64,000 nucleotides of DNA from JALORV01 sp963791235 (GCA_963791235.1 CAWBRW010000026.1:124001-188000), one strand, 5' to 3'. Numbered from the stretch's first letter, positions 35,326 through 44,471 are shown. Made by a program: numbers and translations. The notes: generated from the letters alone by a model not told the origin.

Positions 35326-35354
35326 GCAAAAGCGCCCCGCGGGGGCGCTTTTGC
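35326..35354. terminator. bidirectional intrinsic terminator, copy 2
   Basis: GCAAAAGCGCCCC and GGGGCGCTTTTGC form a perfect 13-bp stem with a GCG loop. A/T-rich stem bases give U-rich ends on both strands. It lies between the rightward Rieske-like gene (stop 35289) and the leftward small periplasmic gene (stop 35372), so it can serve both. Confidence 0.88.
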
Positions 35355-35371
35355 TTCAACGTAATCGACCG

Positions 35372-35725
35372 CTACTTTTTGGCGGCCGGCGCTGGCGGTT
35401 GCGTCGAAGCAGCGGCGGGTGGCGCCGGAGGAGCGGTCCCGACCGTTGTCATCGCCGGCGCCACGAACGGACCGGGATTCACGCAGGCCGGTGTCGCCTC
35501 GGGCGTGTAGACCTTGCCGTTGGCCTTCTGCTCCTTGATGTACGCGTCTGCGACCTTGGTCTGCGACAGGCACAGCGTGTAGGCGTCGACCTTGCCGGCG
35601 TGTGCCGCCTTTGCCGCATTGAGAGTCGCCGCTGCCTGCTGCTCAGGTGTCGGCGGCGGCAATTTCGCCGCAACCGCAGCGGCCAAGGTCAGCGCGCAAA
35701 GGGCGAAGATGGTGTGCTTCAGCAT
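35372..35725 (-). CDS. small periplasmic protein, unknown
   Basis: A 117-residue protein with a signal peptide (residues 1-20, ALCALTLAAAVAA). The mature part has a helical QQAAATLNAAKAAHAGKVDAYTLC and a second cysteine in TPACVNPGP, probably a disulfide. It ends in a Pro/Ala-rich tail (PPAPAAKK). No domain is recognised. It is the last gene of the leftward formate dehydrogenase run, 16 bases after the cytochrome subunit, and ends at the bidirectional terminator. Confidence 0.65.
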   Translation of the reverse strand: MLKHTIFALCALTLAAAVAAKLPPPTPEQQAAATLNAAKAAHAGKVDAYTLCLSQTKVADAYIKEQKANGKVYTPEATPACVNPGPFVAPAMTTVGTAPPAPPAAASTQPPAPAAKK

Positions 35726-35741
35726 GACTCCCCCGATAACT

Positions 35742-36803
35742 TCATTTCACCGCAAGCAGGACCGCGCGGCGGGCGGGGTCGGGCACCGCGTCCTCGGCCA
35801 CCATCGGGCTTTCGGGCACCTTGCCGGCCTTGATGTCGTTGTACCAGAGCTCGTGATGATGCTTGGCCCACTCGGCGGTGACGTAGCCGTTACGCATCGC
35901 GCGGTAGGCCCCCTTCATGCCGATCGTGCCGAGATAGATGTGCACGAAGGCCATTGCAATCGCCACATAGGCCAACACCATGTGGATGACATTGAAGGTC
36001 TGCATCGTCTCCCGGGTCTGGCCGAAGTTCGGGAAGTTGAGGAAAAGACCCGAAACAATCAACAGCGGTGTCAGCAGGACCAGCAGGAACCAGAAGACCA
36101 TCTTCTCGCCGCCGTTGAACTTGCCCGAGGGGTACTCGTGCCCGGTCAGGTTGCCGTAGATGTTCTTCATCCAGACGAAATCTTCCTTGCTGAGGCGGTT
36201 GTACGGCAGGTAGCGGACGATCATCCACACGACGCCGACGATCAGGATCGGTCCGATGAAGTTGTGCACGTTCTTCGCCGCCGCCCCCACCCACGAATAA
36301 AGGCCATGGCCGATGATCGGCAGCAGCAGCACCTTGCCGAACGTAAGGATCAGGCCGGTGATGCCCAGGGTCACCCAGACGATCGCCATCGTCCAGTGCG
36401 CGTAGCGATCCGCCGGACGGAAGCGCTGGATCATCATCCTCGAACCGCTCTCGCCAACAGGAATGGATCCACGGTACGCATAAAAACCACCCAGCGATGC
36501 GACGGCCAGCGCAACCAGCAGCCCACCGATGAGCGCCACCGGTACGCGCGCCTGCCTCCAGGTCTCGCCGCGCGACTGGATCAGCACCCCTCGTTCCGGC
36601 AAGTCTCCGACCTGAGTGAAGCCCTGGTCACTGTTGCGAACTTCGCGCCAGAACGGCGCGTTGTTATACGGCTGGGTAACGCTTCGCTCAGCTTGTTGGC
36701 GCGCGGGGTCCTGCTGCGGCGGACTCGCCGGTTGCGCGGCGGCGTAGCCTGCGAAAGCCAGCACGGCTGCCGCCAACCCCGCCCGCCAGGAAAGAATCGT
36801 CAT
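35742..36803 (-). CDS. fdoI: formate dehydrogenase, cytochrome b556 (gamma) subunit
   Basis: A 353-residue membrane cytochrome b. It has a signal-like N-terminus (to about residue 23), an extra periplasmic stretch of around 80 residues with a Gln/Pro-rich part, one TM segment near 95-115, and then the four-helix diheme core with RFRPADRYAHWTMAIVWVTLGITGLIL, GLYSWVGAAAKNVHNFIGPIL, and late histidines in FNVIHMVLAYVAIAMAFVHIYLG. It anchors FdoGH to the periplasmic face and passes electrons to quinone. It is longer at the N-terminus than E. coli FdoI (about 210 residues), as in many betaproteobacteria. Confidence 0.93.
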   Translation of the reverse strand: MTILSWRAGLAAAVLAFAGYAAAQPASPPQQDPARQQAERSVTQPYNNAPFWREVRNSDQGFTQVGDLPERGVLIQSRGETWRQARVPVALIGGLLVALAVASLGGFYAYRGSIPVGESGSRMMIQRFRPADRYAHWTMAIVWVTLGITGLILTFGKVLLLPIIGHGLYSWVGAAAKNVHNFIGPILIVGVVWMIVRYLPYNRLSKEDFVWMKNIYGNLTGHEYPSGKFNGGEKMVFWFLLVLLTPLLIVSGLFLNFPNFGQTRETMQTFNVIHMVLAYVAIAMAFVHIYLGTIGMKGAYRAMRNGYVTAEWAKHHHELWYNDIKAGKVPESPMVAEDAVPDPARRAVLLAVK

Positions 36804-36816
36804 CTAGCGCCTCCCC

Positions 36817-37050
36817 CTACTTCGCCGGTATGCGTGCGTAGTCGTTCTGGCCCTGCGTGCGCGCCTGGATAGCCGCCTCCCATTCCGCCTGCTTGCCGCC
36901 GTACTGCGGCGAGTCCCACGGAGAGCCGACCGGCGCGCCCGAGTACTTGCCCGGCTCGTAGCGTGTGACCTTCTGCTCCCCGCAGGCCGACAGACCAACC
37001 GATATCAGCAGAGCTGCCAGCACCGCGCCCGGCGTTCTTAGCGCGCGCAT
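36817..37050 (-). CDS. small lipoprotein in the formate dehydrogenase operon
   Basis: A 77-residue protein from ATG 37050 with a lipobox-ending signal (ALLISVGLSAC, cysteine 23). The short mature part has a repeated tyrosine/proline pattern (RYEPGKYSGAPVGSPWDSPQYGG) and ends NDYARIPAK. It overlaps the FdoH stop by one base (TAATG) and precedes FdoI by 13 bases, so it is translated with the complex. Its role is unknown. An accessory or assembly function is inferred from position only. Confidence 0.75.
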   Translation of the reverse strand: MRALRTPGAVLAALLISVGLSACGEQKVTRYEPGKYSGAPVGSPWDSPQYGGKQAEWEAAIQARTQGQNDYARIPAK

Positions 37051-37676
37051 TATTTCTTCCCTTCTGATGCGGGCGGAGTCGAGCCGCCCTTGGGTGTGCC
37101 GTACGCCGTGGCCCAACCGATGACTTCAGCACCCTTGCCGCGCACCGTCACGCGCTCGCGGAAGATGTTCGCGATGACATCGCCGTCGCCGGCGAGCAGT
37201 GCCTTGGTGGAGCACATCTCGGCGCACAGCGGCAGCTTGCCCTCGGCGATTCGGTTCTGACCGTACTTGCTGTACTGCTCTTCTGCACTGCCCTTGCCGG
37301 GGCCGCCCTGGCAGAACGTGCATTTGTCCATCTTGCCGCGCGCGCCGAAGTTGCCGGCTTGCGGAAACTGCGGCGCTCCGAAGGGGCAGGCATACAGGCA
37401 GTAACCGCAGCCGATGCACTGATCCTTGTCGTGCAGCACCACGCCATCTTCGCTCCGGACGAAGCAATCGACCGGGCATACCGCCATGCACGGTGCATCG
37501 GAGCAGTGCATGCAGGCGACCGAAATCGAACGCTCGCCGGGCACGCCGTCATTCAGGGTGACAACGCGCCGGCGGTTTACGCCCCAGGGGACTTCGTTCG
37601 CGTTCTTGCACGCCGTGACACAGCCGTTGCATTCGATGCAGCGGTTGGCGTCACAAATGAACTTCATGCGGGCCAT
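37050..37676 (-). CDS. fdoH: formate dehydrogenase, iron-sulfur (beta) subunit
   Basis: A 208-residue ferredoxin-like subunit from ATG 37676. Four 4Fe-4S sites are seen: CDANRCIECNGCVTACKNAN, CMHCSDAPCMAVCPVDC, CIGCGYCLYACPFGAPQ and KCTFCQG with CAEMCSTKALL. It carries electrons from the molybdopterin subunit to the cytochrome. No C-terminal TM anchor is present, unlike E. coli FdoH, so the subunit is of the shorter type. It starts 32 bases after FdoG. Confidence 0.94.
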   Translation of the reverse strand: MARMKFICDANRCIECNGCVTACKNANEVPWGVNRRRVVTLNDGVPGERSISVACMHCSDAPCMAVCPVDCFVRSEDGVVLHDKDQCIGCGYCLYACPFGAPQFPQAGNFGARGKMDKCTFCQGGPGKGSAEEQYSKYGQNRIAEGKLPLCAEMCSTKALLAGDGDVIANIFRERVTVRGKGAEVIGWATAYGTPKGGSTPPASEGKK

Positions 37677-37708
37677 CGTGAGTCTCCTTGTTTCGTTCTC
37701 GAGGCCGC

Positions 37709-40672
37709 TCAGGCCAGCTTGGCAACCTGGCAAAGGGTCGTCTTAGTGCCTTCCTGCATCATCGTCACCGAGTCATAGCCGTACGTCGTGCTGGTGTTGA
37801 TTGCCTCGCCGCGGACGATCGGCGCTGCTCCGGCCGGATAACTGTCGAGCAGATCCTTACCCTGCCACCATCCGGCGAAGTGGAACGGCATGAATACGGT
37901 GTCCGGCCCGACCCGCTCGGTCACGAGGGCCATGACCTTGAGCTTCGCACCGGTCGGAGTGTTCACCCAGACCCATTCGCCATTGCGGATGCCGCGGTCG
38001 TTGGCGGCTTTCGGATTAATCTCGATGAACATGTTCTGCTGCAGTTCGGCCAGCCAGGGGTTCGAACGCGTCTCGTCGCCACCGCCCTCGAATTCCGTCA
38101 GACGGCCTGAAGTCATCACCAACGGGAATTTCTCATAGACCTTGTCAGCGATGTTCTTGTCCTGAATCGTCTTGTAAAGCGTCGGCAAACGCCAGAAGTC
38201 CTTGCGGTCGGCATGAGTCGGATATTTGGCGACTAGGTCGGGACGATTGCTGTACAACGGCTCCCGGTGCAGCGGAACAGGATCAGGGAAGTTCCAGACA
38301 AAGGCACGAGCCTTGGCATTGCCGAATGGATGACACTGGTGCTTGGTCATCACCACACGGATGATCCCGCCCGAAAGATCGGTCTTCCAGTTCTTGCCCT
38401 CGGCCGCCTTCTTCTCATCCTCCGTCAGTTCGTTCCACCAGCCGAGCTTCTTAAGGAACAGGTGGTCGAACTCGGGGTAGCCCGTCGTGATCTCGGCGCC
38501 CTTTGAATGCGAGCCCCCTTCGGCCAGCAGGTTGACGCCGTCGCGCTCGACGCCGAAGTTGGCACGGAAGTTGCCGCCGCCGTCCATCACGGTCCTCGAG
38601 GTGTCGTACAAGTGGGCCGAGCCCGGATGCTTCATCTCCGGCGTGCCATAGCACGGCCACGGCAGCCCGAAATAATCGCCGTCGCACGGCCCGCCCTTGG
38701 CACGCAGCGTCTTCACATCGAACGTGCCCATGTGCTTCATGTGCAGCTTCAGCCGCTCCGGACTCTGACCGGTGTAGCCGATGGTCCAGGTGCCTTTGTT
38801 GATTTCGTTCGCGAGGATGTCCTCGATCACCGGTTCTTCCCAGCCGCCGGCACCCGGCATGGTCCGGATGTTCTGCTTGCCATCCCGCTTGCCCAGCAAC
38901 TGGTCGCCGAAGCCCCCCTTCTGAGCAAAGCGCAGCATGATCGCGTGGTCGGTCCGCGACTCGAACAAAGGCTCGATGACCTTTTCGCGCCACTGCAGCG
39001 AACGGCCTGAGGCCGTCACTGAGCCCGTCGTCTCGAACTGCGTTGCGGCGGGAAGCAGGTAGACCGTGCGGTTCGGATTGAGCTTGCCGCCTTCGGGCGT
39101 CGGCATCGCCGCCATGGCCGCGGTCGCCGACGGATACGGGTCGACTACGACGAGCAGATCGAGCGCGTCCATCGCCTTCTTCATTTCGAGACCGCGCGTC
39201 TGCGAATTCGGCGCGTGGCCCCAGTAGAAGACAGCCCGGACGTTCGGCCCCTGGCCGAGCGCATCGTTAGGCTCCAGCACCGCATCGATCCAGCGACTGA
39301 CCGTGGTCCCTGGCTTGGTCATCATCGCATCGGATGCGAAGCGCTTCTTGAGCCAGTCCAGGTCGACGTTCCAGACCCTTGCCCAGTGCACCCAGGACCC
39401 CGGCACGATGCCGTAATAGCCGGGCAGTGAGTCAGGGTTCGGACCGACATCGGTCGCGCCCTGAACGTTATCGTGGCCGCGGAAGATGTTGGTGCCGCCG
39501 CCCGAGACGCCGACGTTTCCGAGGACGAGCTGCAGCAGGCACGATGCGCGCACGATCGCGTTGCCGATCGTGTGCTGCGTCTGCCCCATGCACCAGACGA
39601 CCGTGCTCGGGCGGTTCTTGGCCATCGTCTCGGCGGCGAGCAGCACTTGGTCTTCCGGAACGCCGCACGCTTCGGTCACTTTGTCGGGGGTCCACTTCAT
39701 GACCTCCTCTTTGACCTTGTCCATGCCATAGACCCGCGCAGCGATGTATTCCTTGTCCTCCCAGCCGTTCTTGAAGATGTGATACATCATCCCGTAGAGG
39801 AACGGGATGTCGCTGCCGCCACGAAGCCGGATGTAGTGATCGGCCTTGGCCGCGGTGCGCGTGAAGCGCGGATCGACCACGATCATCTTGGCGCCGGTCT
39901 CCTTCGCATGCAGGGAGAAAAGCATGGACACCGGGTGCGCCTCGGCGGCGTTCGACCCGATGTACATCATCGCCTTCGTATTCATCATGTCGTTGTACGA
40001 ATTCGTCATCGCACCGTAACCCCACGTGTTCGCCACACCGGCGACCGTCGTGGAATGGCAGATGCGAGCCTGGTGGTCGCAGTTGTTGGTGCCCCAGAGC
40101 GAAACGAATTTACGCAGCAGGTAGGCCTGCTCGTTGTTGTGTTTGGATGAGCCGATGAAGTAGGCCGCGTCGGGACCGGACTCTTCGCGAATCTTGGACA
40201 TCTTGGCGGTGATCTCGTCGATCGCCTGATCCCAGCTGATGCGCTGGTACTTGCCGTCGACCAGCTTCATCGGGTATTTCAGCCGGTGCGAGTGCTCGGT
40301 CATGCCGTGCTCACGCACCGAAGCACCCTTGGCACAGTGCGCTCCGAGGTTCAGCGGCGAATCGAACACCGGCTCCTGGCGCACCCACACGCCATTTTTC
40401 ACTACCGCGTCAACCGAGCAGCCGACGGAGCAATGCGTGCACACCGTGCGGCGGACCTGCTCGCCACTGTCGGCCTGCGCGGCGGCCGTGGCCGCTTCGG
40501 CCCTGCCGATCGCGCCGTACGGAAGCTGCGCTGCAAAGGCAGCGGCACCGGCGGTCACGCCGGAGCGCTTCAGGAAGGTGCGTCGGTCGATCGTCCGGCC
40601 GTGCATGGCGGAAACAGAGCGCGCAAGGCGGCCTTGAGCCGTCGCGGCCCCCGCGGATTTCTTCGTGAGCAT
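37709..40672 (-). CDS. fdoG: formate dehydrogenase, molybdopterin (alpha) subunit
   Basis: A 987-residue Mo/W-bis-MGD oxidoreductase. It has the Tat motif DRRTFLKRSGVTAG near residue 29, a 4Fe-4S site (CTHCSVGC at 78-85 and C113), and the active-site pair C205-H206 in QARICHSTTVAGVANT. Here cysteine replaces the selenocysteine of E. coli enzymes, so no SECIS is needed. Central MGD-binding segments include YIGSNAAEAHPVSMLF and GQTQHTIGNAIVR. The C-terminal domain has GPDTVFMPFHFAGWWQG. It oxidises formate in the periplasm. Upstream and downstream genes supply all accessory factors. Confidence 0.96.
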   Translation of the reverse strand: MLTKKSAGAATAQGRLARSVSAMHGRTIDRRTFLKRSGVTAGAAAFAAQLPYGAIGRAEAATAAAQADSGEQVRRTVCTHCSVGCSVDAVVKNGVWVRQEPVFDSPLNLGAHCAKGASVREHGMTEHSHRLKYPMKLVDGKYQRISWDQAIDEITAKMSKIREESGPDAAYFIGSSKHNNEQAYLLRKFVSLWGTNNCDHQARICHSTTVAGVANTWGYGAMTNSYNDMMNTKAMMYIGSNAAEAHPVSMLFSLHAKETGAKMIVVDPRFTRTAAKADHYIRLRGGSDIPFLYGMMYHIFKNGWEDKEYIAARVYGMDKVKEEVMKWTPDKVTEACGVPEDQVLLAAETMAKNRPSTVVWCMGQTQHTIGNAIVRASCLLQLVLGNVGVSGGGTNIFRGHDNVQGATDVGPNPDSLPGYYGIVPGSWVHWARVWNVDLDWLKKRFASDAMMTKPGTTVSRWIDAVLEPNDALGQGPNVRAVFYWGHAPNSQTRGLEMKKAMDALDLLVVVDPYPSATAAMAAMPTPEGGKLNPNRTVYLLPAATQFETTGSVTASGRSLQWREKVIEPLFESRTDHAIMLRFAQKGGFGDQLLGKRDGKQNIRTMPGAGGWEEPVIEDILANEINKGTWTIGYTGQSPERLKLHMKHMGTFDVKTLRAKGGPCDGDYFGLPWPCYGTPEMKHPGSAHLYDTSRTVMDGGGNFRANFGVERDGVNLLAEGGSHSKGAEITTGYPEFDHLFLKKLGWWNELTEDEKKAAEGKNWKTDLSGGIIRVVMTKHQCHPFGNAKARAFVWNFPDPVPLHREPLYSNRPDLVAKYPTHADRKDFWRLPTLYKTIQDKNIADKVYEKFPLVMTSGRLTEFEGGGDETRSNPWLAELQQNMFIEINPKAANDRGIRNGEWVWVNTPTGAKLKVMALVTERVGPDTVFMPFHFAGWWQGKDLLDSYPAGAAPIVRGEAINTSTTYGYDSVTMMQEGTKTTLCQVAKLA

Positions 40673-40686
40673 CGGGAGTCTCCCGT

Positions 40687-40887
40687 CTAGATCTGGGTGG
40701 TGCGGTAGTAATGGCGGATGTGCGCGGTTTCGCGATAACCGGCCGGCTTCGATGCATCAGCGACGGCAGTCCCCGTCGCGCTTCTGCGTTCGCCGACGAG
40801 AGTCGTCGCCACGACAGCCGCTGCAGCTGCGCCGCCGATCGCGACAGCCTTGAAGAAGCCACGTCGACTTGGTCTTACGTTATCCAT
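40687..40887 (-). CDS. formate dehydrogenase region TAT-target peptide
   Basis: A 66-residue protein from ATG 40887, preceded by a GAAGGA site. It has PSRRGFFKAVAIGGAAAAAVVATTLVG, a twin-arginine signal, then a short tail with YRETAHIRHYYRTTQI. It matches the small family found just before fdoG in many proteobacteria (formate dehydrogenase region TAT target). The function is not known. Its position 14 bases upstream of fdoG suggests a part in assembly or in the mature complex. Confidence 0.88.
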   Translation of the reverse strand: MDNVRPSRRGFFKAVAIGGAAAAAVVATTLVGERRSATGTAVADASKPAGYRETAHIRHYYRTTQI

Positions 40888-40944
40888 ATGCAAGTCCTTC
40901 GTTCCGCTTAGCCATGAGATCTTCCCCCGAGTGTCGACCGTCCG

Positions 40945-41586
40945 TCAACGCTCAGGTTCCCCTAGCGCGATCGACCCCATCTCGAATTGAGCCAGATCAG
41001 ACTCCACGAACACTTCAAGAAGGCGAACCGCGGAACTGTAGTAGCTGCTGAGGTTGGCCTTGTGCGCCGCATCACAAAATCCACGGTAGGCGGGCTGCAG
41101 AAACCGAGAAAAGAACTCACGCTGGCGCACTAATGACTGGGCATCGGATCCAGCTGCCACGAGGTGCCGCATGATCTCCAGAACCGCCGTGAGGTTGTCT
41201 TCCGGCTCGGCCGAAGCGGCAGTACGCGCCAGTCCGAGCTGCACCAGCGTCCCGCGCAATTCCACCAGCACAGTTTCCTTGCGCGAGACAGGGTGATAGT
41301 GCGACAGGTACGTAGTTACGGGGGCCTTGCCGACCCCGATGAATGTCGCATCGAACTCGAGTGTTGCGTCGCGCGCCGACGTGTCGGCCGCCGCGGCGGC
41401 CAGCTCGTTCCAGGCTTGCGCCAGTTCGCCATCCCCCTCGATGTTTCCGGGCGATTGCGCCAGCGCCCGGAGCAGGGGTTCGTCCGGTCCCGCGGCGAAC
41501 AAACGCGCCAGGAGCGCGTACAGCTGCATGCGCCCCTCGTCCTCGGGTGCCAGGGCCGCGCCCGCAGGCGTGCTGATCGCGCTCAT
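40945..41586 (-). CDS. TorD-family chaperone for formate dehydrogenase
   Basis: A 213-residue all-helical protein from ATG 41586. It has RMQLYALLARLFAAGPDEPLL, EFDATFIGVGKAPVTTYLSHY and QREFFSRFLQPAYRGFCDAAHKA, the TorD/DmsD pattern. These chaperones bind the Tat signal of molybdoenzymes until cofactor is loaded, here presumably FdoG. It overlaps the polyferredoxin gene by 4 bases. The open frame beyond 41586 is a shadow of that gene. Confidence 0.88.
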   Translation of the reverse strand: MSAISTPAGAALAPEDEGRMQLYALLARLFAAGPDEPLLRALAQSPGNIEGDGELAQAWNELAAAAADTSARDATLEFDATFIGVGKAPVTTYLSHYHPVSRKETVLVELRGTLVQLGLARTAASAEPEDNLTAVLEIMRHLVAAGSDAQSLVRQREFFSRFLQPAYRGFCDAAHKANLSSYYSSAVRLLEVFVESDLAQFEMGSIALGEPER

Positions 41587-43661
41587 CGCTTGACTTCGAA
41601 GATCGAAATTTCGTTCTTCGATTCCATCATGTCGATCACGCGACAGTCGGCGCACATCTGGATACGCCGCAGCGCCGTGCCGGCGAACATCGAATGCGTG
41701 CTCAGACGGCCGGTCATCACGTCGATCATCTGCCGCGTGCCGAACGGCGTACCGCAACGCACGCAATAGAACGGTTCTGCTTCGTTCAGCGTGACCGGCT
41801 GGCGGGCCGCGGGCGTCACCAGCAGGCGCGGCACGAGGGTGATGGCTTGCTCGGGGCAGGTCGTCTCGCACAGGCCGCATTGCACGCAGTTGTGTTCGAT
41901 GAAGCGCAGCTTCGGCGCGTCCTCGGTATCCTGCAGCGCCGAGCTCGGGCACACGCTGATGCACGCCTTGCACAAGGTGCAGCGCGACGCATCGACCGCG
42001 AGCGTGCCGAACGGCGCACCCACTGGCAGCGCGATCTGCTCCGGGGGCGCCGACGCCTGTCGCACCAGGTGATCAATCGCGAAATCGAGTGTCTCGCGCT
42101 TGCGATTGGACAAGTTAAATTTCGCGGGTTCGGCGACCGTCGCCGCCGGCTGCGCCGACCACAGCGCTGCCTGCAGCGCGGCGGGCTCCTCTGCGCGCAA
42201 GGCCTTCCAGTGCGTGCCGCTGAAGCCCAGTCCGTTGAGGATCGCATCGGCGATGCGCGACTGCTGGTCGAGCAGAGCACCGTGTTCGTCGGCGCCGGTG
42301 TCGTCGAGCAGCGCGAACACCTGGCTCGCGCCATACGCAAGGGCACCCAGCACGACGTCGATGCCGATCGTCGCCACGCTATGTACCTCAAGTGGCAGCA
42401 CACGCGCCGGCAGCCCCTTGCCAACCCGCGCCAGCCGCGAGATGAGCGCGCGCCCGCTGGTGCCGTTGTGGAACAGCAATGCGGCGTCCTTGCCGCCCGC
42501 CCCCCGGTACACGGACAACAGCTTGCGCAGGCGCGTACCGATGTCGGCTACGCCAGGGTAGGCAAAGCGCAATGCTCCGGTCGGGCATGTGGTTGCGCAG
42601 TCACCGCAGCCCATGCACAGGAACGGATGCGCCCAGATCTTGTCACCCAGCGATCGGACGGCGTCCGTCGCGCAGACATCGAGACAGCGCGTGCAGCCGG
42701 TCTTGGTGTTTCGACTGTGCGCGCAAAGCTTCTCTTCGTACTGCACATAGCGCGGCTTCTCGAACTCGCCCACCATCTGCACCAGCCGTGTCGCCGCCTG
42801 CGCCTGCTCAAGCGGGTCAGCGCCCGGTGCCAGGTAGCCGAACGGCTTTACGGGCATGCGCAGCATCGGCTGCGTAGAAAGATCGAAGACCAGGTCAAAC
42901 TGTTCGGTGCGCGTCGATGCGGCGCGGCCAAAGTCGATCGCACCGATCGCGCCGCAGGCCTTCACGCAGGCGCGGTGCGACTTGCAGCGCGTGAGGTCGA
43001 CCTGGTAGGTGAAGTCGATCGCGTCTTCCGGGCACACCTTGATGCAGGCATTGCAGCGGGTACAGGTCTCCAGATCGATCGGATTGATCTGCTCCCACTG
43101 GACTTCGAACTTTCCCAGATATCCCTCGACTGAGCGCGGCATCCCCGACCACACCGGGTAGCGACGGGTCGCCGGCAGTTCCGCGCCGCGGGCCGTCGTG
43201 ATCAGAACGCTTACCGACAGACTGTCGGCGAGCTGCTCGGCCCATGCGATTGCGGCTTCGGCCGGTCCGATGATCAGCACCTCGCCTTTCGACGCGTACG
43301 AGGAAATCGCAACCGGCTGCGGCTCAGGCAGATCCACCAGCGTCAGAAGGGCAGCGATCTTCGCGGTCGCCTCAGCCCCTTCTGCAGACCAGCCGGCCGC
43401 CTCGCGGATATTGACGAACTTAAGCGCCGTCGAGGCGCCAGCACCTGCAGCTAGTTCCGTGAACAGCGGGGCCTCCTGCGTGCATGCGACCGTGCAGGAC
43501 TGCGCTCCCAACGCCGAGGTGAAACCGTCCACTTCCTTGCGGCAGAGCTCGGTGTAGATCGGAATCGCCTCGCGCCCGAGCGCGCGACCAAGCGCCGCTC
43601 CGTCCAGCGTCATGGTCCGATTGCAGTTGCAGACTTTCAGTGTGTTGCCTGGTGTGGCCAT
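41583..43661 (-). CDS. multi-cluster 4Fe-4S ferredoxin-type protein
   Basis: A 692-residue cytosolic protein with several 4Fe-4S motifs. Clusters: CTRCNACIKVCPEDA near residue 197, CKSHRACVKACGAIGA near 228, CAHSRNTKTGCTRCLDVC near 312, CMGCGDCATTCPTGA near 348, CTLCKACISVCPSSA near 560, and CVQCGLCETTCPEQA near 592. A final CVRCG...CADCR pair may bind zinc. The N-terminus VCNCNRTM adds a cysteine pair. Proteins of this type lie next to formate dehydrogenase genes in betaproteobacteria. An electron-transfer or cofactor-loading task is inferred. It is 6 bases after the DUF3306 gene. Confidence 0.85.
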   Translation of the reverse strand: MATPGNTLKVCNCNRTMTLDGAALGRALGREAIPIYTELCRKEVDGFTSALGAQSCTVACTQEAPLFTELAAGAGASTALKFVNIREAAGWSAEGAEATAKIAALLTLVDLPEPQPVAISSYASKGEVLIIGPAEAAIAWAEQLADSLSVSVLITTARGAELPATRRYPVWSGMPRSVEGYLGKFEVQWEQINPIDLETCTRCNACIKVCPEDAIDFTYQVDLTRCKSHRACVKACGAIGAIDFGRAASTRTEQFDLVFDLSTQPMLRMPVKPFGYLAPGADPLEQAQAATRLVQMVGEFEKPRYVQYEEKLCAHSRNTKTGCTRCLDVCATDAVRSLGDKIWAHPFLCMGCGDCATTCPTGALRFAYPGVADIGTRLRKLLSVYRGAGGKDAALLFHNGTSGRALISRLARVGKGLPARVLPLEVHSVATIGIDVVLGALAYGASQVFALLDDTGADEHGALLDQQSRIADAILNGLGFSGTHWKALRAEEPAALQAALWSAQPAATVAEPAKFNLSNRKRETLDFAIDHLVRQASAPPEQIALPVGAPFGTLAVDASRCTLCKACISVCPSSALQDTEDAPKLRFIEHNCVQCGLCETTCPEQAITLVPRLLVTPAARQPVTLNEAEPFYCVRCGTPFGTRQMIDVMTGRLSTHSMFAGTALRRIQMCADCRVIDMMESKNEISIFEVKR

Positions 43662-43667
43662 GCGGGC

Positions 43668-44405
43668 TCAGGTGGACGAGGGATCGGGAGCAGCAGCCTT
43701 GTACGGCGGTAGGGCAGGCGATGACGACATGTCGACCACTTTGGCCGGATCGTCCGCCGCTGGTGCGTCCGCCGGCGCCGCGTTCGGCGCCGATGTCAGT
43801 GCGGACTTCGCGCTCTCACTCGTGTCTTCGGCGACGAGACCGTGCACTTCACCGTCGGCGGCGGGCGCGGCAGGATCGCTGTCCTGACCAGCGGCAGCGG
43901 CCAAGGCGTCCGGTGCATCGCCTGTCGCGTCCCCCGCTGCCTCGGTCGCTTCCAGCGCTGCAAGTTCGGAATCGAGCAGGAAAGCGCGCGCGCTCGGCAG
44001 GCGCATCCGCAGCGCGGCCGGCAGCGGCTCGAACTGCGTGTAGTCGTCGACGTACACATCAAGCATGTCCATCTGGTTGAAGTGCGGGTCGGCAAATAGC
44101 TTCTTCAGCGCTGCCCGGCGCAAGCCTTCATCGACGGGCTGCTGAAAGAACGCCTGATAGTCCGAGCGCAAGCCATCGAGCGATTCGATTGGCGGCAGCG
44201 CTGCCTCGGCTGGCGCCGCCGGATCGCGCACAGGCGCAGGCGTCGAGGCTGGCGCACCCGCCGCAACTCGTTCGCCGCCAGGCTTCGCCAGTGCTGTAGC
44301 CGGCACCTCTGGCGCAGCACTCTCGGCCGGCCTTTCCGTCTCACGCTCCGCTGCGCGCTTTCGTCGCGACCAACGGGTGAGGAACGATTCCGGTTCACTG
44401 CTCAT
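43668..44405 (-). CDS. DUF3306 domain protein
   Basis: A 245-residue protein from ATG 44405. It has the family N-terminus SSEPESFLTRWSRRKRAA and, in the middle, the conserved region LPPIESLDGLRSDYQAFFQ and HFNQMDMLDVYVDDYTQFEP, followed by an acidic, alanine-rich low-complexity tail of about 100 residues. DUF3306 proteins occur with DUF3305 and formate dehydrogenase genes; their function is not known. The ATG is chosen because the upstream part is not conserved. Confidence 0.85.
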   Translation of the reverse strand: MSSEPESFLTRWSRRKRAAERETERPAESAAPEVPATALAKPGGERVAAGAPASTPAPVRDPAAPAEAALPPIESLDGLRSDYQAFFQQPVDEGLRRAALKKLFADPHFNQMDMLDVYVDDYTQFEPLPAALRMRLPSARAFLLDSELAALEATEAAGDATGDAPDALAAAAGQDSDPAAPAADGEVHGLVAEDTSESAKSALTSAPNAAPADAPAADDPAKVVDMSSSPALPPYKAAAPDPSST

Positions 44406-44471
44406 GAAGATGCCTATCGTCGATTGCGCGCTGCGCACATCGGGATGCACATGTGCGACAACTCTGCGGAT

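Noticed and set aside
37700..40672. Selenocysteine codon in fdoG
   Set aside because: The active-site codon is for cysteine (ICHS). No in-frame TGA or SECIS-like stem is needed.
41694..43133. 479-codon open frame on the plus strand
   Set aside because: Antisense to the polyferredoxin gene, whose cysteine motifs are unmistakable.
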